The notes under the pieces are model-generated. The model did no database searches, had not been told where the DNA came from, and saw only the letters and a list, made by a program, of their open reading frames with translations. A stretch of DNA of 64,000 nt. Origin: Psoroptes ovis (lineage: Eukaryota; Arthropoda; Arachnida; Sarcoptiformes; Psoroptidae). The number at the start of each line of letters is the position of its first letter. Position 1 is the stretch's first letter. Location of the stretch: positions 5,243,501-5,307,500 of the forward strand of contig PQWQ01000001.1 in the NCBI GenBank assembly GCA_002943765.1, given 5' to 3'. Positions 39,305 to 52,736 of the stretch are shown piece by piece. Made by a program: the position numbers and the translations under genes.

Positions 39305-40401
39305 ACACGGATGAAATTGTATTTTTGAAAATAATATTTCAAGCATTTGAAACATTTTGAAAACATTCAAAAACACATACATTCGAATTAATCCAATAAT
39401 TTTGTCGAAAAAAAATTAAATAAAATTTATTAAAACAAAATTTCATTTTGTCCATGTGTGTTTACAACATTTGAAAATAATTTGTTATTCCTTTATAACT
39501 ACAGCCCAGCACATAGCATCTTACATATTTTCTCAATAAGAAATAAATGGATAAATGTTAATAAATAGAAATAAAAGATCTCAAAAAATGAACATATTTC
39601 AATTTGAAAATGAGATTATTTCAATAAAACTAAGACTAAAACTTAAATGTAATTTACAGAAATTGTCAATTTCAATTTATTTATTTCAATTTTTTTCAAA
39701 GCTATGCCAAGCTCTATCCCCCTTTGCCTTTCAATACATTTTGAATTTCGAATTTTTATAAATGTCCATCTATTTCTGAAATAGTTGTTCACGCTTGTGT
39801 GAAAACATTTGTAAAAACAAATCATAAAAAAACAGTGTAAAAAATGTATATCAAATTCATTTGATTCAAATATAACATTTTATTAAAAGTAGATTAATTT
39901 TTAAAAGAAAAATATTTGATTATCATTGTTTGATGTCCTTGTTGATTGTTTTTGTGTTATTTGCCAAGCAATCTTTCGTATCTTTCGATCGAAATCTTTT
40001 CAATCAAAACACAAAAAAGGGTTTGATATTTGACTGTTTCACTGTTTATTGCTCGAAGAAAATTTTCAAAAAAAAAATTGATAAAATCAATCAAATCAAA
40101 TATCCATTTGATTATCAGTGAATGTTTATCTTTATCTTACAAAGTATTGCCAATTGGACATCCCGTTGAGGATATTTTTATATTTTTTTCCATAGACTTT
40201 CAAAGGGTTAGTTTTCTCTTAGTATTTACATTTTACAATTTCATTTTTTATTTGCTTTTTTTTTGTTTGACAATCAAAAATTATGACTTTTGACTCTTGA
40301 CTTGTGTACATATGAAATGGATGCTTACTTCAAAAAATTTACTGCTTTGATGAATGTTCAAGATGTTTGCTTGCTTGCTTGCTGATGTTTAAAAGTAAAT
40401 A

Positions 40402-40482
40402 TTAGGTTGTCCGCAAAGTTCTTGTCGATTTACTGATTGAAAAACATTTGAAAATTGGCAAAAACTTTTCGGACAACCTAAT
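40402..40482 (+). mobile_element. mariner-like MITE, copy 27 (type C)
   Basis: Intact ends TTAGGTTGTCCGCAAAGTTC and TTTTCGGACAACCTAA, interior GATTTACTGATTGAAAAACA. It is the better preserved of the two type C copies. Confidence 0.92.
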
Positions 40483-40989
40483 ATATTTTCAATAATAATT
40501 TGAAGGTGAAAATTGTCAGTGGAGGAAAAATTTATCGCATAAATTATCAAAATTGAATTGCATTTCATTTCGAGTTTGTGCATGCACTTGGCCTCGTGTC
40601 AGCCAAAAACAAAAAAAAAAAGTTTCATTGTCGATTTGTATTAAAATTAAACGAAATTAATGAAAAAAACCGGTAGAAAATAATCAAATACCCTTGTAAG
40701 TACAAGGGGTAAATCATACAACAAACTCGATTTGAATTTGAATTACGCAAGCGTCTGATTTTTATATTTTGCCAGGCGCCAACATGTCTGGCAATATCGC
40801 CAAATCGGGCGTGTTTTTTTCGATTCGAAATAAAATTTTTGGATGCTTCAGAAAATGAAATGATGCTTACGAAAGGCGGTCATCATTGAATTTGTTTACC
40901 GCCCAAAAAAAACAAAAAACAAAAAATTTACAGTTTTATTTATTGACTTGTAAAACATCGAAAATTGAATATAAATAAATAAATAAATA

Positions 40990-41072
40990 TTAGGTTGTCC
41001 GAAAAGTTCTTGCCAATTTTTCCAATTATTTTCTACGATATAACCGGTGGAAAACTTTTCGGACAATCTAAT
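40990..41072 (-). mobile_element. mariner-like MITE, copy 28 (type A)
   Basis: TTAGGTTGTCCGAAAAGTTC left, interior CCAATTATTTTCTACGATAT, right end TTTTCGGACAATCTAA. It lies about 0.5 kb from copy 27. Confidence 0.92.
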
Positions 41073-41840
41073 ATTTGAACTGGTTTTTTTGCTGCTCATT
41101 TTACGAAGGAATTTTTTTCTAAGAATTCTTCGAGAAAACTTGAATATGCGCGATTAATGGCATCGATATGGATTTGATCTAATCCAAAAATTGAAACAAA
41201 TTTTTTCAATTTTTTCAATCAATCTTCCATATTCCAATTGAGGGTTTATATTTTTTCTTTGATGTTTGCTTGCCACAAAAAGCTTCATTAGACATTGTTG
41301 TATAATTGAATTTTTTAACCCTTTTCCCCAGTAAAATACATGACTAGTTTGAATTTATAATGATCGATTTAAATTTCCCAATTGTATTGATTGATTGAAA
41401 ATGAAAAAATATACCCGATTGATTTGTTTTTTGATTGATTGATTGATGAAAATAGAAAAAAATTTTAAATTATGATATCAATCATTTGTCAAATCATCAT
41501 TATTATTATTGCTTATCAATCATTAAATATGTAAATTTTTGATGAATAAAACAATTTTTCAGAATGCCCAAACTCTGACCTTATTGTTATTATTATTATT
41601 ATTTAAAAGGTCATCGAGCTATCATCATCATCGTTTCATCAGGGCTATTGTTCCATATATTGTTTTTTGAGCGAAATCGTCGCAAAACCATAACCTTAAT
41701 CATCGGTTGTTTAGTGACGAAATGATAGAAATTCATTTCTTTTTGAAAAATTTCAAATATTTTCTTTGTTATTGGCTATAAATAACAATAAGAAAAAATG
41801 AAAATATCTAGGCAAAAAAATATTTTCAAATATTAAACAG

Positions 41841-41864
41841 GTGTGTGTGTGTGTGTGTGTGTGT
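41841..41864. repeat. (GT)12 microsatellite
   Basis: Uninterrupted GT dinucleotides. Confidence 0.9.
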
Positions 41865-42915
41865 CAATGATATACCAACGGTATCATGTCATTGATATAT
41901 GTCATTGAGATGGAACAAAACAATTTCAAATATTAAGTCGGTGACTTTTTCTGAATTTTTCTGTCCATAGTTTCATAGACATTTAACATTAAATATTCAT
42001 TTCATTTCATTGAATACAAAGAGTAAAAGAGCAGCTCAATATATATTATTCAATTTATATGTCGACATTCATATGGACCCGAAAAAAAATATCTCGAGAA
42101 TTTTCGTTTTTTTAAACAATTTTCTTTGGTATTTTCTTTTGGTCTTTTTTTGCAAGGTTTTAGGCCCAGAAATTTTTATTTTTCTCGGGCTAAAAGTATG
42201 CCTTTTAAGCCGGTCAATCACAATTTGTCATTGATATTTTTTTCTATTTTTTTTGAATGTTCATGATGAACAATGTGATGAAAAGAGAAATATTTTGATT
42301 ATTTTTATCATCAACGAAATATAAAAATAAAATATTTCCAAATGATAAGTGGATATCATTCGATATATATTTTCTATGGTGGACCCAATTGTTGACCATT
42401 TTCTCATATTTTATCATTTGATAAGCCTTTTTTTCTTTTGTTCTCAATTCATTTCTGTTTTCAAAGCAAAAATTTTTCTGAAATTTCAATGCATGTCTCG
42501 TGTATATGTCTTTGGCAGCTAAAAATATATATATCATTCACATAGGTTATTGGCCTTAGCTCATTGTTGTTGTAGGCGACCAGTAGTTGACCAGTATTGG
42601 TATGCCGACCAAGATAATCATTGTCCATCGATTGATCATCATCAAAATCAATCGATTAAATGATCGAGAAAAAAACATGTATTTTTCCGAAAATTCATAG
42701 GTATTAGTCTTATGGTTTTTTCAAAGAAAAAACAACAAAATTGAATGCAAATAAAGCTCAAACAAATACAAATGACAATAATCCAAGATGTTCAAATATG
42801 AATATTTGATATTTTTCTTGGAATTTTTTTCTCCGGTCTTAAATATTTCTTTAAGAAAAAAAAAATGATTTCAAAAAATGAATTACATTGTCTTGTCCAC
42901 ACACACATATTGTCA

Positions 42916-42953
42916 AACGCGTACATACGTGCGTTATGTTGTTTGTACGCGTT
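42916..42953. repeat. CpG-rich 10-bp inverted repeat
   Basis: Arms AACGCGTACA and TGTACGCGTT are perfect inverted copies around an 18-base loop that itself contains TACGTGCGTT. Six CpG in 38 bp is strongly atypical for this DNA. Confidence 0.6.
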
Positions 42954-44030
42954 GAAATATGTTCCATTTTTTCATTTTTACTGTTTCGCTTTCGTAATTT
43001 ACAAACATTTTTTTTTCACAATGTTTACACAGCTGAACCCAAAAAAATTGATGATATTTTATTATTATTATTATTATTCGTGTTAAAAGTCCTAGTGTAA
43101 TGTGTTGTTGTAAAAGCACATACATATCATCCATTATTATTATTTTCCAGATTCAAATATCTGAGATGAAATGGTAAAAAAAAATTCCCTCGATGTATTC
43201 GTATTTTCTTTGGATATATAAGTCATTATTATTATTATTTTTCGGGATAAATTTCAGGTAATATTTGAATTTGAACATTTTTTTTTTCCCCGAAAATATT
43301 CACCCTAAGATCTTAGGGTTTTAAGGTTGATGGTGGCTGTTTGTGTGTTGGTGAATTGATCGATCCAAATTATAACCAAAAATATATTTTTTAAAAATAA
43401 CATTTGACAAACATTTGGTGTTTTCATTTTGACATAAATATTTTCATTCTTCATTCATGTTTTTTCATGAATCAAATAAAATATTTTTCAAAAATCAAAT
43501 ATTTGCTATGTAAATAATTATTAATCCGTTAACCATTGTTTGTGAAACATTTTTTTGAAAAAAAAATTGAAACATTTTCAGTGTTTAAATATGATTTGAT
43601 TTGATTTTCTCGTAAGTCAAAAGTCAAAAAATTTGTTTAATTTTCGACTTAAGAAAATCAAAGAATCAGATTTTAGCCTTATGAAAATCTTTGAATCTTC
43701 CATTCATTCATTGATTGAAATATTTTTCTCATAAAGGTACAAATTAAGTCATAAGTTTTTTCGTACCTTTAAATTTGCGAAAAACTGTCAAATAATACAT
43801 TCACCAGATTTGTAAATGTTTCAATGTTTGAATTTTGTGTGTTCAAATTTTAGTGAAGAAAAAAAATTAATTTTTCCATATGTATTCAATGTGAAATATA
43901 CATATCCAACAAATCACCTTTTTGAATTAATCGAGGCATTCAATCAATCACCATTGTTTATCCAATGGATTACAACAATTTTTTTTTTTTTTGTAAATAC
44001 TTTGCTTCAATAGGTTCTTAGGTGACAATA

Positions 44031-44113
44031 TTAGGTTGTCCGAAAAGTTCTGGCCGATTTTCATGAGCAACTCTATTCGTATTAAGCCGAATGAACTTTT
44101 CGGACAAGGCTAA
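44031..44113 (+). mobile_element. mariner-like MITE, copy 29 (type B)
   Basis: TTAGGTTGTCCGAAAAGTTC left, interior GAGCAACTCTATTCGTATTA, right end TTTTCGGACAAGGCTAA (one inserted G). Confidence 0.92.
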
Positions 44114-47100
44114 TATTAATAACAAATAATTTATTGTTACAAAAAATTATTATTATCATATCATATCATATTATATACACAACGATGATGATGATGATTA
44201 TCCAATAATCATTAAATATCAATTTATGTGGTTTAATATATTTTTTGAAATTTTAAATCTGTTTACGCTCGTAATCTATATATTCTATATACACAGAGAA
44301 AAAATCGACACTTGAATCAATTTAAAGGATTTCAATTGAAAAAAATGAAATGAAAATAATAACAATTTAATAAATCCTTATTGATTTACTTATAACTGTA
44401 TTAAGTGTTAACAACTGGATCAAATTAGCAGCGAAACAAACACAAAAAAAAATCCCTATCAATTATATGTGTACCGGTAGGATTTATTATTATTATTATT
44501 ATTGAATTTATTTAATCATTCATCAATTCATTCGGTATTAATGCGATTTAAGCGAAACCCAAAGAAATTTATTCACTTTTTTTTATTAAAAAAATTTTAA
44601 TATTAAATAATCTAAGAACTTGTAAATCTTATTTGTATTTGGCTTTCATCATCATCATCATCATTGAATGTAATGATAATGATAAACAATCCAAAAAAAA
44701 AGATTATCTTGTGATAAGCTTTAAATTCTCTATTTGTTCTTGTTCTTGTTTTGTATAATAATACCCCAAAATATAATCATAATGATAATTCCAAGCTTAA
44801 GATTCAAGATTTTAATAATATTATTTGAAAATAAAACCATTCACATTCAATAATAATAAACAACCAACAATGGTTTTCATTTTGGTTTCAACAAAGATGA
44901 TGATCATTATTATTATACCCTTGTATGATGATTATTGTTGAAAATAAGGTAAAAAAAAATCAAATCAAATCAAATGAATTTTAGATAAGCTATGTCTTTT
45001 AATGCTTCTGCTGTTGCTGTTGTTGTTGTTGTTGTTGATATTGTAATCATATTTTTGAAGGTTAAGTCGATTAAACAAATCTTTTTCACTTTCACAAAGT
45101 ATTTTACTTTTCTCAAAATCTTATTGACCCTTTCATAAGAAATATTCACAAATATAGTCTTATCACTAATATGTTTAAACAATTCTTTTGGTTTGTTGTT
45201 GTTGTTCATTTGGTATATTTATTTAGTCTCATTTACTTTGATCCAATTTTAATATGTACATGATACATACATAGCGGCTAGCCCTTTGCCCAACCACTTA
45301 TTTGATGATTTATTCAATAACAAATAGATAAAATAGATAATATCATGCTTTGATTTTTGTATTATTTTATTCAAAAATATGAAACAATAATGCCGACAAA
45401 TAAATTTGACGAAAATAATGGAAATTCTCATGCCAAATTCAAATATCTCGATTAAATACACATTGCTTTCATTGTGAAAATTTGTGATTTCAAAAAGGTG
45501 ATATGTTGTTTGGTGGATGCATTACCTGCATTGCCGCCTTTATTCATTTGTTTCGATTTGAAATTGAATAAATAACAAATTGAATAAAATAAAACAGGAT
45601 ACATTAAAATCCATTAATATTTTTCATTTGTTTGTTTGTTTGTTTGTTTTTGATTTGAGATCGATTGATACATATATCGATTGATTGATTTTTGAAAAAT
45701 TGTTCAAAAAACGACCAAATTGAACCAAATAACCATTTAAAACATTTGAAATTATTCTTCGAGAAAAATACAATTTCCATTTCAAATTTTTCCAAATTTT
45801 TAATTGCAATTTGTTCATGTGGAAAATAATCAGGAAGTTTCTTCTTCTTCTTTTACTTATTATTTCACATTCAATCATTGATTGATTCATTGCTTCATAG
45901 TAAAAAAAAAAAAACCAAACACAATCAATCAATCATTCGAAATAAATGTTTTCATTTGAAATTTTTTTAAAAACGATACAATTGAAATATCAACAATTTG
46001 AAAATTGATGAATCCAGATCCATTCAAATTCAATTGTGTTCAATTGTTTCAAATTTTCTTTCATTCATTTTCATTTTTGTTACAAATAAATAAATCTTTA
46101 TTGATTATGTTATTGTTCTGTGTGTTTATTGTAAAAATAAAGGTGAATATGTAATAATAAATGTGTTTGTGTGTATTTGTTTGAGTTTGTCTTAGTTTGT
46201 CTAACATATTTCATTTGATTTCATTTCAAATTTAATTCATTTCATTTCATTTCACTTTATTTATATTTGATTGATTTACAATTCGAGCCTTTGCGGTAAA
46301 TGATGACAGGGAAAAAATGAATAAATAATCAAACAAACACAAACAAATGGGCCGCCTTTGGCCCAAAGGTTATAATAGAAAACAATTAATGAGAAATTTT
46401 TTCGTTAAAATGTAAGATGCAAACCTTCCAATTTTTCGCCTTTATTTATTTCAAATTTTTGTAATTTGAGGATGTTCTCAGTGAATATTGTCTCGAAAAA
46501 TATTGTTTCAAAATGTATCCATTTTGTACCCAAAAGAAATTTGAATTCAAAATTTTGAAAAATTGAAAATCAACACCCAAATACATTGACGATGAAACAT
46601 AATCATCATCACTTCATAGACTTTCAAAAATCATATTGAATCAAAGTGAATTCATTCATTTTCGCTTTAAAAAAATTATTCAATTGTTCATTTGTCATTC
46701 GATTGCGTTTCCATGTACCATCGTTCATCATCATTTTACGATTAAAAATCGAAAAATACGATGAACATTATTCATTTTTTTCTGTTCATAATTTGATCGA
46801 TTTCAGAGACAATCATCGCTTAATCATAATTTGATGATTGTAGGTCATCAAAAAAAAATGTTTGTTCAATTTTTTTTCGAAATTGCAATTTGATTCTTCA
46901 ATTTAATTTGTCATTTCGTAGAAAAAAAATATATTTTTATTTTCATCCATCATACTGCAAAATGACTGCAAGATATTTCACTTTTCATGCCATGGTGGTG
47001 AAATATGACGAAAATTTTTGGCTCGAGGACATCGAATGAAAATGTAAAATATTTTGTCATTTGCTCAACACACAACATGCACCAAAAACACATTGTAATT

Positions 47101-49532
47101 GTCACCAATGTCATTTTATTTTTTGAAAATTATCATTAAGTGATAATAACACGAATAATAATGATGATGATTATCATTTAATTATTATTATTATTGTTGT
47201 TATGATATTCATTTTTGCATGCTGTGTTCATAAGTCTCTGTGTATGTGTCTGTATGTACGAATATTTATTTATTTATTTATTACTTATTACACTAAAATG
47301 TTTCATGTCAACATTTTTAAAAACAATAAACAAGCATAATCATCCAATATTTTCCATTTGGCAAAAAATTTTTTTTTTAGACTAAACGACATTTGAATAC
47401 ATGCAAGCATTTTAAGCAAGCAATGCTTGCATGTATTTGTGTAACCAGCCATTTGGCATTTGTTTTCGAAGCAGTGACAAATTTAGTGACATTTCATTCG
47501 ATGAATTCTGCTACTGTTTACTGTTGATCCGCGTATTCATTTTTCCAACGATGACAAGTTGAACAAATTTTTTTTTTCTCTCCTGAATTTTCTTTAAATA
47601 CAATAATTGAATTCATAAGAATACTAAAAGAATATTCAAAAATAGAATCACACAATCAGTGTGTTGACAAATACCAATATGAAAGTAATGAAGAAATTCT
47701 TGCTTGTTTACATTTAATTATTATCATTGTTCTTCATTAGTTTAATATGAAAAAAAAATTAAATATTTACATTTATTTAAGAAGATTATGGATTTTATTT
47801 TTTTGTTTTATTTATTTATTTTTTTTTTTTTTTTTGTTGAAATTTTTGTCCTTTTCTCTGGCCTATGCTTTTTTTTCCAGGCTCTAACCCCCTACAAGAC
47901 AGTCAGCCATAAAATGTATGTGAAATAAACAAATAAACATACATTTTTTTTTGGCTAATAATGAATTAATATGATCATTTTTAAGACAATTATTCAGATA
48001 TGTTAATTGCATACCACCGAGAGATTGCCCAACAGAACAAAAAATGTCACTTTTACACTATGTGTGTTTACGTGTTTTTAAATGGTGATAATAATCATCA
48101 TGATATGGCCATATCATGTTGATCAGTTGTGAAGCAATTTTTTTCTTGAAAGCATTCCTTGTTAACCCTAAAACCCTGCTGAATTTCTCTGAAACCTGCT
48201 GTTTTGCAGCACACTTTTAGCTTAATTTGGCTAATTGAACATTTTCCTAGGAATTTGGTAAATTTAGTCATAATTGTAAAGCCTGTAAGAGACAGGTACA
48301 CGATTAATTTGATAAGGATTGCATTTAGTAATTTGCTTGATTGATATTTTGAAATTTTAATTTTTCAAAAAAAAAAAAAAAAAAAACAATTGTATCATCG
48401 TTTAAAAAATTACAAGAAAATTCAATCTAATTTCCATCCAATCAATGACTGTTCATTTATCGTCAGTCCAATAATCGATCACTAATCACAGTGATTTTCA
48501 GAAAACAATTCAAAAAATCGGATCAAATGGCATCAAATCTGGCGATTGAATGCTAGATTTGATTTTTTCAATTTTTAAACCTTTAATTGGATTGATGTTA
48601 TGACACAACAATATTTATGAATGCTAAGATAGATTAGCATTCAATCTTATTACCGTATATATTTACTACTATTAAAATTAACAAATGTGATTATAATCTA
48701 AAAATTGTAAAAATGAAGATTTTGAATTTTGATAAATTTTTTTTGTTGTTAAATTCGTCATGTGAACACTCTCTACCTACGAATGAATGATGAATAGCGT
48801 TACGAATGAAAATGATACATTCATTCATTCATTTATTCGTATTGAGCAAAACCAAATTTATTCAAAAAAGGATTAAACCTTTTATCACAAGTATCTCGTA
48901 GAAATATGTCTGAAAATCTAACATGAAAATCTGTTCAAACCTTTTCAAAAAAAAAAAAAAAAAATCAAGTATCATTTTACATCTTACAAGATTCATTCAA
49001 GAGTATCATTGATCATTGATTTATCAATTAATGCTTTAAAATAAAACTGATGCTTTACCTTGCCAAAAAATTCATTTCCGAATCAGATTGACCAGTCGAA
49101 AGACCGAAAAGCTAAGAAGAAAATATGATAAATTATATCAAATATTCTTTGATATCATTCATGTTAAAACCACCAACAGTTTCTACGCTGTGTAGAGATA
49201 GATAATGAGAAAATATTAATCAATCAAAGTTACATGTTTTTAATAATCACATATTTTTTTCATATTGCTTTGGCAATCATTCATACACATTTTTTACCTT
49301 GAAAATTATGATTGAAAAAGTATTTCATATTTATTTTGATTCTCATAACATCAATTAATATCTTTGAAATTAATATTAAAATTATTGCCATTTTTTCATT
49401 TCTGGTTGAATGCCATTAAATGTAATATTTTTCGCTGGTTGTTATTGTAACGTTTCCTTTTCTAAACCTGTAACGATAATAATACACATTTACGCAAACA
49501 CATTTACACCATCCACCATATATTCACCATAT

Positions 49533-49624
49533 ATTGTGGTTGTCCGGAAAGTTCTAGCCGATTTTTCATGAGCAACTCTATTCGGATTAAGCATAATGAA
49601 CTTTTCGGACAACAACCATCTAAT
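49533..49624 (+). mobile_element. mariner-like MITE, copy 30 (type B, TTGTGG subfamily)
   Basis: Left end TTGTGGTTGTCCGGAAAGTT as in copy 20. The right end carries an insertion before the terminal bases (GGACAACAACCATCTAATAC). Confidence 0.88.
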
Positions 49625-52600
49625 ACATTCCATTATTATTATCATCATATATTATTAATCTATTTATTATAAGGATTATCAATTGTTTTTTTTTTCTCTC
49701 GGTTCTTTTCCCTGCAATACATTTGATGTTTTGAAAATTTTCTTTGCACCGGAGGATTTTTTTTTTTTTTTTTTGTTTCCATTATTGTTTTGGCTGGTTG
49801 TTTACTTTTAGATTTTTCCACAAGGAGAAACTTTTTACTTTTCGGTTTGTTTGAAACATTTCTTCCAACTTGTAATATCTGTTTCATATTTGAAGTTTTC
49901 AACGTTTTCTTGTATTGTATTCACCCGAAAACTTCTTGCATCATTCATCCGAAATTTTCCATTTAGATTCCCAATTTATGATCTTCGAATGGAAACTTTT
50001 CCATTTTTCGTTTTTCATCAAGCGCAAGTCTTGCAAAAAATAATAATAATAATAATAATACAATTTTCTGGCATCCTCCACAAATTTCGTTTCCACCATC
50101 ATCATCATCATCGTTTATTTTGGGGCCATAAAAATATTCTTTGGAGCGAATAAAAAGAAAGGAAAAAAGGCGTATTTTATTTCTCTCGATTGCCATATAT
50201 ATATATATAAAAATACATTAAACAACAACAACAAAAAATAATGAAAATTTTGGGCGGAGGATACAAAAAACAGGCGTATATCAAATGGCCAAAATCGACC
50301 AATGTTTACCAATCAAAATGGATTTTTTTCATTGAAAATTTTCAAAATACATGGAAAAATTCAATATTCACACACTGGAAAAATGATCGGAAAAAAACTT
50401 GTATATGATTCAAATAAAGCTATGGAGAAAAAAAGCTGCCAAACAACAACAAACTAGTAAAAATAAACAAGTAAGCAAGTAAGCAAGCAAACAACAGCAG
50501 TATATCCATTATTGTTCACACACACAGTTACAATTGTTGTAATCATTTATCGAACAACAACAACAACAACAACCGAAACAGCCAAAAACAATCGTCAATT
50601 TCAAAGTGAATAGAGTTTGTACTATTAGTTAGTTTTAGCTTTGATATTTTTCAAGCACAGCAACAGCTAAACAACACCAGAAAAACCTATTCTGGTATAT
50701 GTTGGTGTGTGTGTGTGTGTTTTCAAAGAGAGAGAGAAAAAGAAAGCAAGCTATACGAACGAATAATAAAGCAAGCAAAACCAATCTGTTTGGCCATAGA
50801 CATATGAAACAAACACACAGAAAGCAGAAAATTATTTGTAATATAAAAATATCAAAAATAAAAACCATTTCATTTCATTTCATTTCGATCATCGTCATTT
50901 TGGTGTTCACACATGTATAATATTCTTGAAAAAATTAAATGTTTTTCGATTATCAACACATTAACAAACATTTATTTTAAAAAAATAAATAAATAAACAA
51001 ACATATTTGAATTTTATTTGAATTATTTAATTTTTTATAATTTATAAATAATAATTTGTTGATTAAATTATTATTTTTATTATTATTATTATTATAATCA
51101 CTGATAATTTCAGTTTAAGATACGATATAACCATATATAAATATATATATAAATCTTTGTATATTTGAGAAGCGATTAAATTACAAATACGAAAATAAAT
51201 AATACAATAATATAATAATAATAATGATAATACTCTAAAATACGATTATTTGTGATTAGCAGCCATATATTCATTCATCAGATCAGATCAGATCATATAG
51301 TGTATAGTGTATAACTATCATCATATATAAATATATGAATAAATAAAAGAACCAGTCACCGAATGTTAATAATAATAATAATAATAATAAATAATATACC
51401 ACCTTATAATTCACCATCAATTTAAAATACATTTATTTGTCTGTGTGTTTATTTGTGTATTTAAATTGAAAAATTTTTCAATTCAATAATCGTATTTGTC
51501 CACACCGAAAGATCAAGATTATCTTGTTTCATTTTTAGATTTAGTTTTCTTTTAAAAATTTGAAAATTTTCAAATAAACAAAAACAAAACAAACAAATTG
51601 AATAAATAAATACATTGTAAAAATTGTATCCGATAAGTAATATATTTACATTGTGATTATTGAAATATTAATTCACGAATTTTGTAACACCATTCAATGA
51701 TGATCTGAAAATTATTATATTGATTGTTTACTTAAATGATTTTTGATATTTTTGTGTTCATATGTGTTTGTGTGTGCTTATTTTTCTGTTAATTCGTCAA
51801 CATTTTGAAAAACATTTAAATCTACCAAAGTGTTTGTGTGTATAATACGAATTTAATTCGATTTATAAAAAATAATAATACAGATTATCACCATTGATAA
51901 TTGATTGAACCAATACCAATTGCATTGAATTATTAATAATTATACAACCCTTATTATTGAACAGAGTCAATTCATCCGATATATTTGTGTGTGTGTGGTT
52001 ACAAATTATTAGATTATTATTATTTGTAATTTAAAAAATAATATTGTCATACAGTCAACAGAATTATCGACAGTTACTATTATTATTATTATTACCATAT
52101 AAACATTATCATTATCTTTGATGATCGAAAAATAATCTATATTTTTTTTTTATCCGATTTCAACAGATTTAAATATAAATAATAAGAAGAATAGTCTTTA
52201 CCTGTATATTAATGTGCAGGGTTTATTTTTCTTTTCTTTTCTTTAAATTCAAAAAGAGGATTTTAAGATTTTCTTTTTTTTTTATTTTTTCAATTCCACG
52301 AATCATCAAACATATTATCAATTTGTGTGTTTGTGTGTGTGTGTTGTATTATTGTATAAGACTATTTGTAATAATAAATAAACAATTCGATTATTATCGG
52401 ATAATCTTTTTGACACCAAATTTTTGAAAGAAACACCGAACCCTAAATCATCGATTAATTACAATTACAAGTATTTTTTTGAAGATTTATAATTGACTAT
52501 CATCAATAATTATAATCATCATCATCATTAAATAATAATTATTTATCCAAATACTAAATGTCTTCAACATTTTCTCATCGTCATTACTTGTAAATATTTA

Positions 52601-52736
52601 TACTTAATTGATTGAATTTATTTATTTTTGAATTGATCATAATTTAGCTTTTAATCAAAATTATAAATTATTTATTATTATTTTTAAAAATTAAAATTTT
52701 CAAATTTATCATTCTCTCATTTACCCAAAATCATAG

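Larger units (their letters stand above)
35520..52736 (+). other. putative Otx intron 1, 17.2 kb
   Basis: Bounded by GTAAGT and ...TTACCCAAAATCATAG. It holds five fold-back elements (37507, 40402, 40990, 44031, 49533), a CT tract at 35923, an (ATCG)n repeat, a CpG-rich hairpin at 42916 and GC-richer islands near 40.74-40.91 and 48.12-48.30 kb. The last 2 kb (50.5-52.7) are extremely AT-rich with CAACAA and GAGAGA patches and could be 5' UTR or an alternative promoter. No exon is recognised. Confidence 0.5.

Noticed and set aside
49660..50312. Overlapping 65-100 codon frames on both strands
   Set aside because: Lengths are near chance expectation, with Lys and Ile runs from poly-A and ATA repeats; no homology.
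36000..52700. TAATCC/GGATTA sites as Otx autoregulatory cluster
   Set aside because: I found about six in 17 kb, no more than expected for this base composition.
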